This document shows positions 35,843 to 47,200 of a stretch of 64,000 nucleotides of DNA, piece by piece (the first letter of the stretch is position 1; each line of letters begins with the position of its first letter). The stretch covers positions 1 to 64,000 of the forward strand of contig NZ_JAPFBW010000020.1 in NCBI RefSeq assembly GCF_026153205.1, written 5' to 3'. Source of the DNA: Aquabacterium sp. A7-Y (GTDB taxonomy: Bacteria; Pseudomonadota; Gammaproteobacteria; Burkholderiales; Burkholderiaceae_C). Below the pieces are notes generated by a model. The model saw only the letters and a program-made list of their open reading frames with translations. It did no database searches and was not told the origin of the DNA. The position numbers and the translations under genes are program-made.

Positions 35843-36595
35843 TTGATCAAACCGATTGCCGCGGCTTTGGCGGCACTTTGCATCGCCGCTCCGGCGGCCG
35901 CCGGCTTTACGGCGCATGGCTCGGTCACGCAACTGCAATTCGCGGTGACCGACCTTGCACCGGACGATGGGCTGGACGCCTTCTACACGCTGGGGTTCGG
36001 CTCCTCCAGCTATTTTGCGCTCGGCTCGGAAAGCTTGCAGTTCGACGGCCCGGTCTTCCTTCCGGAAAAAACGTTTGAGACCCCGGGAGCGATGCTGCTG
36101 AGCGGACCGAGCCAGTTGATGGCCAGCGTAACGCAATCCGACTCCACGGGCATCAGATTGCACACCTACGCCCACACGTCGACTTTCTTGACACTGGCTC
36201 CGAACTCGTCGTTCACCTTTTCCGGGGTCGTGTCCGCCGACATGAGTTGCGTAGTCCCGTGTGCAGGCGGTTTCGCCATTGCGCGCGCCGCTCTTCGGAC
36301 CGTGGTGCCCGACAGCGGTAATTCGGATCGCACCGTGGCTGCCTATGCCGCGGCGGGATCCGCACCTGCGGAGGCCAGGACCTTCTCGTTGACCTATGAG
36401 AACCACTCATCGCGCCCGGTCGAGCTGACGATCTCGATGAGCGCGGATGCGTACGCCAGCGGCGCACTCCCCGTTCCCGAGCCGACCACTTATGCCTTGC
36501 TGGCAGCAGGCCTCGGCGTCGTGGGCTTTGTCGCCCGCAGGCGAGGCCGGCACAAGGACCGAGCGTCCGCTTCAGCCACCGCCTCGGCATCTTGA
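35843..36595 (+). CDS. PEP-CTERM sorting-domain protein
   Basis: A 250-aa exported protein. The start is set at TTG 35843, nine bases after GAGGGAG, because it gives a clean signal peptide (LIKPIAAALAALCIAAPAAA). The body is a beta-rich, Ser/Thr/Gly-rich domain of unknown function. The C-terminus is a canonical PEP-CTERM tripartite tag: VPEPTTYALLAAGLGVVGF followed by ARRRGRH. Such proteins are processed by exosortase and sent to the cell surface or biofilm matrix. No exosortase gene is in the window. Confidence 0.9.
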   Translation: MIKPIAAALAALCIAAPAAAGFTAHGSVTQLQFAVTDLAPDDGLDAFYTLGFGSSSYFALGSESLQFDGPVFLPEKTFETPGAMLLSGPSQLMASVTQSDSTGIRLHTYAHTSTFLTLAPNSSFTFSGVVSADMSCVVPCAGGFAIARAALRTVVPDSGNSDRTVAAYAAAGSAPAEARTFSLTYENHSSRPVELTISMSADAYASGALPVPEPTTYALLAAGLGVVGFVARRRGRHKDRASASATASAS

Positions 36596-37220
36596 TGCTC
36601 CGGCAGTGAGCGGAGCGCTGCCGTGGCAGGGCGGGCTGCCAAGGCTCCTTCGCCGTGGGCCTGCTATTCACGCATCCTCGCGCGACATGCAATGCCTCGC
36701 CTCGCGAAAGCGCAGCGTCCACTGAGCAAGGCCCGATACCCCGCCCGAATAGGTTTGCAACGCCCCATCCATGGCTTGGCGCCCGGTACCCCGGTTCGCC
36801 AGAGCCGCGATGAGGGCCCGACTGCGCAAGATCATCAAGACGCGCTGGCACTTTCCCAGCGACGATGCTGCCACCCAGCTGATCTGACTGGCGCTGTGCA
36901 ACATCACTGCCGATTGGGGACGCGCTGCCAAGGAATGGCGCGAGGCCATGAACCAGTTCACGATCGCCTACGGCGACCGCTTCATCAAGACCGTCGCTTA
37001 AGATGCGGCTCGGGTTCGCTCACTTTGCTGAGCAGCCCTCAGCGCCTCACACACAAAAAATCGGACAGGCCCCGCGCGAGCGGATTACCGTCGCTGCACC
37101 TCGCCTTGAATCGCTTGGCCGACCTGTGGAGTGATGAGGCCGCGACGTTGAGGCCCCCCCCGAACAGGCCGCTGAGCACAATCTGATGCTCGGCAACGCC
37201 TCCCCGGCATTCGTCGAAGA
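36596..37220. other. Decayed region around an IS256 transposase remnant
   Basis: These 625 bases have no intact gene. The only recognisable element is the transposase fragment at 36816-37001. The rest has short frames without ribosome-binding sites. No terminal inverted repeats or target duplication for the lost element could be identified. Confidence 0.5.
36816..37001 (+). mobile_element. C-terminal remnant of an IS256-family transposase
   Basis: Reading ARLRKIIKTRWHFPSDDAAT, stop, LALCNITADWGRAAKEWREA and MNQFTIAYGDRF to TAA at 36999-37001 gives the typical IS256 (Mutator-type) C-terminus (...HFPSDEAATKLLxLALRNIT...EWKxAMNQFAIxYxxRF). An in-frame TGA and the missing N-terminus, including the DDE residues, show it is dead. 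It marks past IS activity in the mosaic region. Confidence 0.8.
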
Positions 37221-38612
37221 TCAACGACTGCTTTCGATGGACGTCAGCCACTGCTGATAAGCGTCTTCATTGGCCACTGTCTTCAGCAGTTCCAGGTAGC
37301 GTTCGGGCTCCTTGACGGTCTGAAGTATCCACTTCTGCAGTTCGACGTTTCCAGCCGCCAGGGAGGCTGCCACCTTCATCTTCTCCCAAAGACGCTTCTC
37401 AGCGGACATCTTCACGCCCTCGTTCTTGACCACCTCGATCCACCTTGCCGCCTGTTGATTGGCGGGTACGCCCTCAAGGTGGTCAGGATCGGGAAGGTGC
37501 ATCTTCACCGCCATATCCTGGCGCAGCTGCAAGATGCGCGTCATCGTGTCGATCAGCAGCCATTGAGGGAGACTGGAGCCGTTCTCGTCGGTGTTGCGGG
37601 GCTGGGCAGTGTCCGCCAGATGCTTTGACCACACGGTGCTGCCGACGTCCTTGACCTCGATCTCGAAGGGCATCACCTTGCCTTTGGCATCGCCGTCCTG
37701 GAGTTCGTAGCCGTAGCGCCGCGTCCAGATGGCGTCGTTGTCGCCCTGCAGCTTGCCGGCTTTCATTGCGAAGATGCGCACCGTGCCGCCGTCGACAGCA
37801 AGCCTCTCCTCGTTGTATCGATTCATGTGGCCAACGACCGCCTGCCACTGTCTCCCGCGCTCCTCGTCACTGCCTGTCGTTCTCACATTGATGTCCAGGT
37901 CCTCGGGAATGCCTGCATAGTCACCGCTCGTGAGGACGATGGACCCTGTCACCTCCGGCTTCAAGTCGCCCACGTCAGGCAGCTTGCTCAGGCGATCGAC
38001 GATTTTCGTGCCCAGGTTCTTCATCTTGCTCAGGCGGTCCTTGCCACCCTGCTCCGCCGTTGCTTCCTCCTTCTCACCAGGGAAGAGACCGGCCAACTGG
38101 CCGCCGCCAAGGTGGCTCACCACCTTGCGCGCCAGGGCTGCCGCGCTGAGGCCATGGATCGCTTCCTCCGTCACTGCTTCCGCGAAGGCCTTGCACTGAG
38201 CAAACGTGAAAGACTCGTCTTCCTCCAGGCGACCCGCAACGAGCTTGCGGACCTCCGCACGGAACTTGTCCGCATAGGCCTGCTGTTCAACAGCGTCCAC
38301 AGCGACCCCGTCGAATGCGCCGAGGCGCAGTGCAGAGACCAGGCGATCCACAAAGGCTTTGAAGTCGTGTGCCGTGTCTGTGGTGTTGCCCAGGCCGGCT
38401 GCCTTCTTCGCCTGTTGGAGGCGCTCCTTGCTGTCAACACTGAACCCGAGGTCCCTGGCCTCCAGCTCGGCGTTGACCGCCGTCAGTTCGGCGTCCAGGT
38501 TCTCATAGCGCACCGCCGGAGGCCGGCGGCGAAGGGCCGAAGCCCCCCCCATGGCAGCTAGCACGGCACGCACGCTGGTCTGGTTCTGAGTCTGGTTCTG
38601 GTCAAGTTCCAT
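37221..38612 (-). CDS. Unrecognised 463-aa protein with a nucleotidyltransferase-like motif; candidate effector or toxin
   Basis: Not assigned to a known family by eye. The N-terminus is rich in Asn/Gln/Thr/Ser (MELDQNQTQNQTSVRAVLAA) and is followed by a long helical region (about 40-210). A central block then has VTGSIVLTSGDYAGIPEDLD, then INVRTTGSDEERGRQW, with a GS ... DLDIN arrangement like the GS-x(n)-DxD of nucleotidyltransferases. A beta-rich part (TVRIFAMKAGKLQGDNDAIW, then PFEIEVKDVGSTVW) and a helical end follow. No signal peptide or membrane helix is seen. The GC content is lower than in its neighbours and it lies between an IS remnant and the kinase operon. A polar N-terminus would suit a type III substrate, but no hrp-type promoter box was found. 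Confidence 0.6.
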   Translation of the reverse strand: MELDQNQTQNQTSVRAVLAAMGGASALRRRPPAVRYENLDAELTAVNAELEARDLGFSVDSKERLQQAKKAAGLGNTTDTAHDFKAFVDRLVSALRLGAFDGVAVDAVEQQAYADKFRAEVRKLVAGRLEEDESFTFAQCKAFAEAVTEEAIHGLSAAALARKVVSHLGGGQLAGLFPGEKEEATAEQGGKDRLSKMKNLGTKIVDRLSKLPDVGDLKPEVTGSIVLTSGDYAGIPEDLDINVRTTGSDEERGRQWQAVVGHMNRYNEERLAVDGGTVRIFAMKAGKLQGDNDAIWTRRYGYELQDGDAKGKVMPFEIEVKDVGSTVWSKHLADTAQPRNTDENGSSLPQWLLIDTMTRILQLRQDMAVKMHLPDPDHLEGVPANQQAARWIEVVKNEGVKMSAEKRLWEKMKVAASLAAGNVELQKWILQTVKEPERYLELLKTVANEDAYQQWLTSIESSR

Positions 38613-38895
38613 GGATCGAGCTGGGCTTTGAGGCGTTGAGGAAGCTAGGGTGGCGAAGGAAGCCCGTTGGTTAACACCCGTCGAACTGATGAGTGGGGCG
38701 GCGCTCCCGAGAGTTCCAGCGCTGAATCGAGGCTCGACCCCGGCTTGCCCCCTGCCCGGAGCGGCAAGGCGAGCCGGGCAGGCAGACACTCCAACGACTT
38801 CAGCAATGCGGCCAGCTCGCGCACCGACCCTTCGTGTCGCAAGTAGGTGCCAGCGACATGTGACAGCGACGAAAATCGCAACGACGACTGTAGGA

Positions 38896-39522
38896 CTAGT
38901 GTCCGCCCCCAGCCTCGAGCCGCACGCTGCCCCGACCCTCGGCGACCGCGTCCTCCACCACCGCCGGCTGCGCCGGCTCGGCCGAAAGCCGGCGCCCCAG
39001 CGTGATGCGCGAGTACTTGCCGAGGTAGTTGCGGCGGTTGCGTTCGCGCTCGATCGCGCGCAGGGCCTGCGCGGCGCTGTCGAGCTCAGGCTGCAGCGCG
39101 AGGACAGCCAGGTAGTGGGACGCGGCGCGCTCCAGGTCGCCGCGGCGTTGTGCCTGTTCGGCGCGCCGGGTCTGGTCGGCGACAGCCCCGCGGATCTGCC
39201 GCCGGGTCTCGGCCAGCCGGTCGTTGTAAGCCTCCACATCGGGCCGCAGCAGGGTCAGCAACTCCCAGTTCAGCGCCGCCTCGGCCAGCCGGCGCTGGCG
39301 TGTCGCGGCCTGCGCCCGCTGGCGCAGCTGGGCTTCGTAGGCCGCATGGCGGTCGGCCTGCACCGGTGGCAGCGTGGCCCGCTCGGGCTCCGCCTCCGGG
39401 CCACCGGCGGGCGGGGTCGTGCAGCCCCAGCCGGCTGCCGCCAGCGCGAACGCCGTCAGGGCGCGGGCCAGCATCGGCCGGCTGCTCGCGGCAGCCGCGG
39501 TGTTGTTCATGTGCCTCTTCAT
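38896..39522 (-). CDS. TPR-like lipoprotein
   Basis: A 208-aa protein with a lipoprotein signal (ARALTAFALAAAGWGCTT; Cys about residue 34) and an Arg/Ala/Gln-rich helical body forming two or three TPR-like hairpins (RRLAEAALNWELLTLLRPD, ADQTRRAEQAQRRGDLERAA and SHYLAVLALQPELDSAAQAL). It overlaps the deacetylase stop by 4 bases (ATGA) and is the last gene of a kinase-deacetylase-lipoprotein operon, suggesting it assists in envelope polysaccharide or peptidoglycan work. Confidence 0.8.
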   Translation of the reverse strand: MKRHMNNTAAAASSRPMLARALTAFALAAAGWGCTTPPAGGPEAEPERATLPPVQADRHAAYEAQLRQRAQAATRQRRLAEAALNWELLTLLRPDVEAYNDRLAETRRQIRGAVADQTRRAEQAQRRGDLERAASHYLAVLALQPELDSAAQALRAIERERNRRNYLGKYSRITLGRRLSAEPAQPAVVEDAVAEGRGSVRLEAGGGH

Positions 39523-40547
39523 GGCCGTCGCACCCCCTGGCTCAGCTGCAGCTTGGCCTTGAAGGCCTCCAGGTCGTCGTCGCGGTAGATCATGCTGCGT
39601 CTGAGCATCAGCGGCTGGGCGAAAAAGGCGTTGCCGCCCGGGTTGACGGTGACGGCCAGTTCGTAGCGCTGGCGCGTCAGGGTCTCCAGCACCGCTTCGT
39701 TGGCGTCACCGTAGGGATAGGCGTAGTGCTTCACGCGCGTCTTCAGGCGGCGCTCCAGCAGTTCGCGCGGCGCTTGCGCTTCCTGCTTGAGCATCTCCCG
39801 GTAGGCGACCTCCGACTGGCCGGGCAGGCGGTCCAGCAGGTTGCGGTGGGTCTTGGAATGGGCCTGGATGTCGATCAGCCCGGAGTCGGACAACTCCTTC
39901 AGCTGGTCCCAGTCGAGCGCCTCGCCGCCGCCGATGAAGTCGCTGTAGACAAACAAGGTGGCCGGGAAGCCATAGCGGCGCAGCAAGGGCCAGGCATGCC
40001 GGTGCACCGACTCGAAGCCGTCGTCGATGGTCAGCACCACCGAGCGCTTGGGCAGTTGCTGGCGGCCCTCCAGGTAGGCCACCAGCTGCTCCAGCCGGAT
40101 CACGTGGTAGTCGTTGCGTGCCAGCCAGTCGAGCTGGGCCGCGAAGTTGGCGGTCGAGACCGCCATCTTGCCGCCGCCCGTGCCGAAGCGGTGGTAGCAG
40201 AGGATGGGCACGGTCTGGTAGTGGTCGGCGTGCACCCCGACGGCGTTGAGCGTCTGCAGCGGGATCGCCAGCGGCTGGCTTTCGCTGGCCTCGCGCACAT
40301 TGTTGAAATCGCCGATCTCCCAGTAGCGGTCGGCGTCGCCGAGGAAACGCGCGGCCACCGAGCGCAAGGTCTCGCCGGGCCCGGGCTGGTAGAGCACGAA
40401 GCGGTGGTTGCGGCCCAGCACCTCGCCCCCGCCCGCGGACAGGCTGGCGCAGCCGGACAGTGCGGCGGTGCCGGCCGCCAGCAGCGACAGCAGGCAACGG
40501 CGGACACGACGGCGGGCCCAAGGGCGCGCCTGGAAAGACAGTCGCAT
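39519..40547 (-). CDS. Polysaccharide deacetylase lipoprotein with LysM-like N-domain
   Basis: A 342-aa protein. A lipoprotein signal (CLLSLLAAGTAALSGCAS) is followed by a LysM-like domain (FVLYQPGPGETLRSVAARFL, then GDADRYWEIGDFNNV). The NodB/carbohydrate esterase 4 domain has ILCYHRFG, the catalytic Asp pair VVLTIDDGFES, the metal His pair AHSKTHRNL, and KHYAYPYGDANEAVLE. It should remove N-acetyl groups from an envelope glycan in the periplasm. The operon also includes the upstream Ser/Thr kinase (10 bases away) and the TPR lipoprotein. Confidence 0.9.
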   Translation of the reverse strand: MRLSFQARPWARRRVRRCLLSLLAAGTAALSGCASLSAGGGEVLGRNHRFVLYQPGPGETLRSVAARFLGDADRYWEIGDFNNVREASESQPLAIPLQTLNAVGVHADHYQTVPILCYHRFGTGGGKMAVSTANFAAQLDWLARNDYHVIRLEQLVAYLEGRQQLPKRSVVLTIDDGFESVHRHAWPLLRRYGFPATLFVYSDFIGGGEALDWDQLKELSDSGLIDIQAHSKTHRNLLDRLPGQSEVAYREMLKQEAQAPRELLERRLKTRVKHYAYPYGDANEAVLETLTRQRYELAVTVNPGGNAFFAQPLMLRRSMIYRDDDLEAFKAKLQLSQGVRRP

Positions 40548-40557
40548 GGCGGTACTC

Positions 40558-42540
<1,983 letters not shown>

Positions 42541-42985
42541 GTGACTGCTCTTTCCTCCCTGCGACACCGGCGCTGGCCGGTCCCTTCCCTGCGGCCAGTT
42601 GCACCGTGTCGGGGGCGCTCGTGGCAGCCCCCTTGCCTGCGGGAAACTCCGGCAGTGTGCCTCCGCCGCGGGTGAGGTTCGTTACCAAGCGTCGCAAAGC
42701 CGAGACTCCAACCCCGGGTTGGCGCGAGAGTACGGGCCGTCATCTGGATCGTTTCGCAAGCGCTGGCCGACACACGGTGCAAACAACGCGCCCGGCGGCA
42801 CTGTCCGCCCCGATTAGAGAGGGTCCTCGACGCCGCCACCGGCGCCGGGGACGATCTGCACCGCCCCACCCCCTCAAGCTAGGGAGAAGCGCGGCACGCG
42901 GGCTTTGCCGCGGGCGAAAAGGACCAAGGCGGGGAAGGCGCGCAGCACCGGGTCGTCCCGAACGCCGGCGCCCGCCCTGCGGTCG
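42541..42985. other. Intergenic region upstream of the Ser/Thr kinase gene
   Basis: No gene is supported. It must contain the kinase operon promoter on the minus strand, which I could not define. It also contains the left copy of the 13-bp inverted repeat at 42875. Confidence 0.5.
42875..42887 (+). repeat. Left copy of inverted repeat CAAGCTAGGGAGA
   Basis: CAAGCTAGGGAGA is perfectly repeated in inverted orientation at 47747-47759. Weaker similarity continues for about 25 bases inward on both sides (both run through a GC-rich stretch to TTGCC). The two copies bracket the UxaA remnant, two small genes and the rhs gene. CTAG is rare in such genomes, which makes chance less likely, but 13 bases is short. 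Confidence 0.5.
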
Positions 42986-43335
42986 CTAGCTCACCAGGTC
43001 CGTGTCCTCACTGAGGCGCCGGTACATCGGCGTGTTGGTGGCGAGCTTGATGCTGGGCAGCGGCTTTGCGCCGAACATCGAGCCGCGCCCGGTGGTGAAC
43101 AGGATGAGGCTCTCGCCGACCTTGCGGCTGCAGGCCCGCCAGGTGAGCGTGTGCTCGACACGTAGATCTCGGGCGTCTCCGACAGGATGGCCGTGCCACC
43201 CTGGTGGACCAGGATGACGCCGCCGGGCCCAGCGCCGGGCTCGCCGTCCGGCACCGGCGTGCCGATGCCGACGTTATCGGCCGAGTGCAGACGGATCACC
43301 GGACCGGTGATGGGTTTTTCAGCGAGCCCCAGCAT
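42986..43335 (-). pseudogene. Deletion remnant of a UxaA-family (altronate/galactarate dehydratase-like) gene
   Basis: The ATG at 43335 has AGGAGA seven bases upstream and begins a SAF-like N-terminus (KPITGPVIRLHSADNVGIGTPV). It then jumps to HQGGTAILSETPEIY, normally deep inside the protein, and after a frame change to the family's C-terminal block VGESLILFTTGRGSMFGAK, then PLPSIKLATNTPMYRRL, ending at TAG 42986-42988. A protein of about 500 residues has been cut to about 115 by at least two internal deletions. It is non-functional as a dehydratase. Confidence 0.85.
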
Positions 43336-43523
43336 GTCTCTTTCTCCTGTCCTGGGACCGGGGGCGGCGCTGTCGGGGCTCGGCCGCCGCGCTTGCCGGC
43401 GGCCGGCATCGGCGCACGCTTGCCGTGCTCGGACGGGCTGAGCGTTTTCCGGTGGGTGCTTTCGTCGTTGCGGGTGCGGCCGCTGTTCGTGCTGACGGCG
43501 CGGTGCTTGATGGGACTGGGCAT
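43296..43523 (-). CDS. Small basic hypothetical protein
   Basis: A 75-aa frame whose ATG at 43523 has a strong AAGGAG seven bases upstream. The product is basic, polar and Pro/Ser/Arg-rich (SGRTRNDESTHRKTLSPSEH) with no hydrophobic core, so it is probably disordered. Its last 40 bases overlap the start of the UxaA remnant in another frame. The ribosome-binding site is the main support; no family is recognised. Confidence 0.4.
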   Translation of the reverse strand: MPSPIKHRAVSTNSGRTRNDESTHRKTLSPSEHGKRAPMPAAGKRGGRAPTAPPPVPGQEKETCWGSLKNPSPVR

Positions 43524-43726
43524 CGCAACTCTCCTTCATCGGCTCGGCGGGGCCGGGACCTGCCCCGATCCGCTTCCTGCGCTGCAAGCCGGCGTTCCGC
43601 CGGCCGGCGACGCTCGCCCGGGGACTCGCCGGCACGCCGCGCGCCACTGTGGGAGGATGCGGTCTTCTCCGACGGCCCCTCCTTCACCCGACCGGCCCTG
43701 CCCGGCCGCCTTGACATCCTTTGCCC

Positions 43727-44113
43727 ATGAAAGATGCACGCCACCCCGTCGCGCCGTCCGCCGGCAGCTCCGGCCACGAGCGCTGGAGCGCCGAAGCCGG
43801 CCCCCGCGATGTCGCGACCCTGATCATCCCGCCCGACGCCCAGCGCGACCGCCGCTTCGAGATCGCCTGCCGTTTTGTCGTGGCGCGCAAGGCCGGCGCC
43901 GGCGACCCCGCCTGGCACAGCCTGCGCAGCGACGTGGACGGTGCGCTCGAATGGTCGCGCCAGGTGCCGACCGAAAACCCGGGCAGCACCGACTCGCTGG
44001 ACTACCGCTTCCGCCGCACCGTGCCGAGCGGCCAGCCGCTGCGCATCACGGCCAAGACCGCGGTGCGCGGGGCCGAGCGGCACGAGCTGCTGATCGAGGC
44101 GGAAGAAGACTGA
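43727..44113 (+). CDS. Hypothetical protein
   Basis: A 128-aa soluble protein. The first ~25 residues are polar. The rest has a beta-strand pattern (VATLIIPPD, FEIACRFVVARK, LDYRFRRTVPSGQPLRITAK, HELLIEAEED) suggesting a small beta-sandwich. No motif is recognised. The ATG at 43727 has only a weak ribosome-binding site; TTG at 43721 is an alternative. It lies between the UxaA remnant and the convergent Rhs locus. Confidence 0.6.
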   Translation: MKDARHPVAPSAGSSGHERWSAEAGPRDVATLIIPPDAQRDRRFEIACRFVVARKAGAGDPAWHSLRSDVDGALEWSRQVPTENPGSTDSLDYRFRRTVPSGQPLRITAKTAVRGAERHELLIEAEED

Positions 44114-44125
44114 GCGCGCCGGGGC

Positions 44126-44284
44126 TCACAAGGGCTTCAACCCCTCTTGGAGCCCGGGCAGCAGTCGCGCGAAGGCGGGCCGGCAGGCCAGCCGGGGCAC
44201 CCGGGCGCCGCTGCCGGCCAGGCCGCGCCACACCGCGGCCTGCTCTCCGGCGCGATAACGGCTGTAATAGGACGTCGTCGCCAT
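44126..44284 (-). CDS. Short protein directly downstream of rhs, probably a truncated Rhs-associated gene
   Basis: A 52-codon frame beginning six bases after the rhs stop: MATTSYYSRYRAGEQAAVWR, then GLAGSGARVPRL. The SYYxRYRAGExxAVWRxL opening resembles the N-terminus of longer hypothetical proteins often encoded beside polymorphic toxins. Here it stops early, so it may be a truncated immunity-type gene. It is too short for confident assignment; coupling to rhs is the main support. Confidence 0.45.
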   Translation of the reverse strand: MATTSYYSRYRAGEQAAVWRGLAGSGARVPRLACRPAFARLLPGLQEGLKPL

Positions 44285-44290
44285 CGTCGA

Positions 44291-47200
44291 TCACCCCTTG
44301 CGCCGCCCGGCCGACTGCGAGCCGTGCTGGGCACGCACCGCGAGGCCCTGCGGGTTGATCCAGGCCAGCACGTTCGGGCCCCAGCCGTAGGGGTTGACGC
44401 CGCCGGCCAGGCCGATCGGGTTCTGGGAAATGAAACTCCCGATGTGCGGGTCGTAGTAGCGCTGCAGGTTGTAGTAGAGGCCGGTCTCCTCGTCCTCGTA
44501 CTGCCCCTGCAGGCGCAGCGGCTGCCGGGCGCTCGCCAGGGTCTCGGCGCGGCAGGCACCGAGCGCGTCGTAGCCGGTGCGCCAGGCGGTCTTGCCATGC
44601 ACGTCGAAGACCCGCAGCGGCGCGCCGTTGACGTCGTTGCCGAAAAAATAGAGCCGCACAGGCGCGGCCGGTGCCTGTGCCGTCTCGTGCGGCGGGTGGA
44701 CCAGCAGCGCCAGCGGCTCGTGGCTGCCGGGGTAGCAGAGCCACTCGCGCCAGGCGCTCCCCGAGGCTCCCTGGCGCGCCTCGGCCAGCAGCACGTCGCC
44801 GTCCCAGTGGTAGCGGGTGCGCCGTTCGCCGTGGTCCTTGAAGATGCGCCGCCCCAACGGGTCGTAGCCGTAGCGGCAGCGCCGCGCGCCGGTCTCGCTG
44901 CCCACCAGGCGGTGCTGGCTGTCCCAGACCAGCCGGGTGGCGCGACGCCGGTCTTCGCGCCAGACCAGGCGCCCGGCACGGTCGTAGCGGTAGAAGGTCC
45001 CGGCGTAGCGGCCCTCGCGCGACCAGGCGGCGTCGGCCTGCCCGCCTTCGCCGGCCACCCGGCGACCCGGCGCCTCGATCACCTCGGTGCGCAACAGGTC
45101 GCCGGCCGCATCGCGCAGGAAGCGGCTGACCTGGCCGCGCGGGTCGAGCTGCTCGACGATCTGCCCCAGGCTGTCGTAGCGGTAGCGCTCGACGCCGGCG
45201 TCGGTGTCCACCCGCTGCACCAGCTCGCCACGCGCATCCCGGTGATAGCGCGTGGACGCGAGCCGGCCGGACGGCCCCACCAGCTCCTGCTCCGTCACCC
45301 GACCCTCGCTGTCGTGGCGGTAGCGGCGCTGCAGGACCGTGCCCAGCCGCTCGGAGCGCAGCCGGCCGGCCGTGTCCCAGCTCAGCTGCACCGGCGCCTG
45401 ACCGTCCACCTTCAAGGCCACCAGGCGGTCGAGCGGGTCGTAGGCAAAGGTGACGCCCCGGCCGGTGCTGGTCTCGCGGCGGATCCGGTTGCCGCGCGTA
45501 TCGAAACGCTGGCGCAGCACGAAGTCGCCCTGCCGCTCCTCGAGCAGCCGGCCCTCGACGTCGAAACGGCGCCGGATCTCGATGTGCGGGTTGGCACAGG
45601 CCAGCAGCCGGCCGGCCGCATCGAACTCGAAGCGCTCCTCGAAGGCCGGCTCCGCTGCTGCCGGCCCGCTCGCCAGGGTGCGCGTGATGCGGCCCAGTGC
45701 GTCGGTCTCGCAGCGCACGCTGCCGCCCATCGGGTCGAAGCGCTCTCGCAGGTGTCCGGCGATGCTCCAGCGCCAGCGTGTGGTCTGCCCCCAGTAGTCG
45801 GTTTCCTCCACCACCCGGCCCAGCGCGTCGCGCCGGAAGCGCCAGGCCTCGCCGCGCGGGTTGTCGACGCCGAGCAGGCGCGCCTCGGTGTCGTAGTGGT
45901 AGGCGATGGCCTGGCCGTCGGGCAACCACTGGCGGGCCAGCAGGCCCAGGCCCGCATACTCGAAGCGCGTCGACGCGCCCAGCTCGTCGACGTATTCGCA
46001 CAACTGGTCCTCGGCGTCGTAGCGGTAGATCGCCGGGGCGCCGCCCGCGAGCCACACCTCGGTCAGCCGGCCCTTGAGGTCGTAGGCGTAGCGGGTGGTC
46101 CGGCCGAGCGCGTCGGTCGACGCCAGCACCTGGCCCAGCGCGTCGCGCTCCAGGCGCCGGGCCTGCCCGAAGGCATCGATCACGGCCACCACCTGCCCCT
46201 GGCTGTCGTGAGCCAGGCGCGTCTCGGCGCCGCCCGGATGCAGCACCCGCACTGGCTGGCCCAGGTTGTCGTACTCGTAGCGGGTCACCGCGCCCAGCGG
46301 GCTGCGCAGCTCCAGCATGGCGCCGCGCGCGTCCCAGCGGCGCTCCCAGACGGCCCCGCCGGCGTCGGTGCTGCGCACCGGCTTGTTGCAGCCGTCGTAG
46401 TCGAAGCTCTCGCAGCTGCCGTCGGGCCGCTGCAGACGCAGCAGGTTGCCGCGCTCATCGTAGGTGAAGGCGCTGCGGTGGTTCTCGGGGTCGACCAGCG
46501 CGGTGGTGCGGCCAGCTTGGTCGTACTCGAACAGGGTGCGACCGCCCAAGGGGTCGATCTCCAGCACCGGCAGGCCGCGCTCGTCGCACTGGATCACGCT
46601 GACATGGCCCAGCGAATCGGTGACACGGGTCTCGCGTCCCCCCGGCCCCCAGGCGAAACGACGCTCGTAGAGTCCGCCGTCGCCCCGGGTCTGCAGCACT
46701 TTCCAGGCCGGGCCGCTGCGCTCGTAGTCGAAGTGGAAGGACAGGCCGCAGCGCTTGCTGTGGCGCACCAGGTGGTGCGCCTCGTAGGCATAGCGGCACG
46801 GCTGGCCCAGTGCATCGCGCACCTCGGTCAGGTCGCCTTCGCTGTCCTGGCGGTAGTCGACCAGCTCACGGGCAACACCGGTCTCGGGCACCGAGACCCG
46901 CAGCCGCACGATCAACCCGTCGTGCTGGTCGACCTGCAGCTCCCGGCCGGAAGACGTCCGCAAGACCTGCAGTCGCCCGTCGCGGCGTTCGTACTCCAGC
47001 CAGTTGCCCCACAAGTCGGCAATGAGCGCGAGCCCGCATTCGAGCGCCCCGCCCTCGCCGCGCCGCAGGTCTTGCTTGGGAAAGTGGTAGACCCGGTCTT
47101 CCTTGGTTCGCACCCGCCACTCGCCGCCGTCGTCGGTGAGCACCGCACCGTCCATCAGCTCCAGCACCGCGCCGTCGGGCCCCGGCACGGCGGGCAAGGC

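Noticed and set aside
38650-38690. Two TTCG motifs (minus strand) upstream of the unrecognised 463-aa gene, considered as an hrp-type effector promoter
   Set aside because: They are separated by 24 bases, whereas the hrpII/PIP-type spacing is about 15-16.
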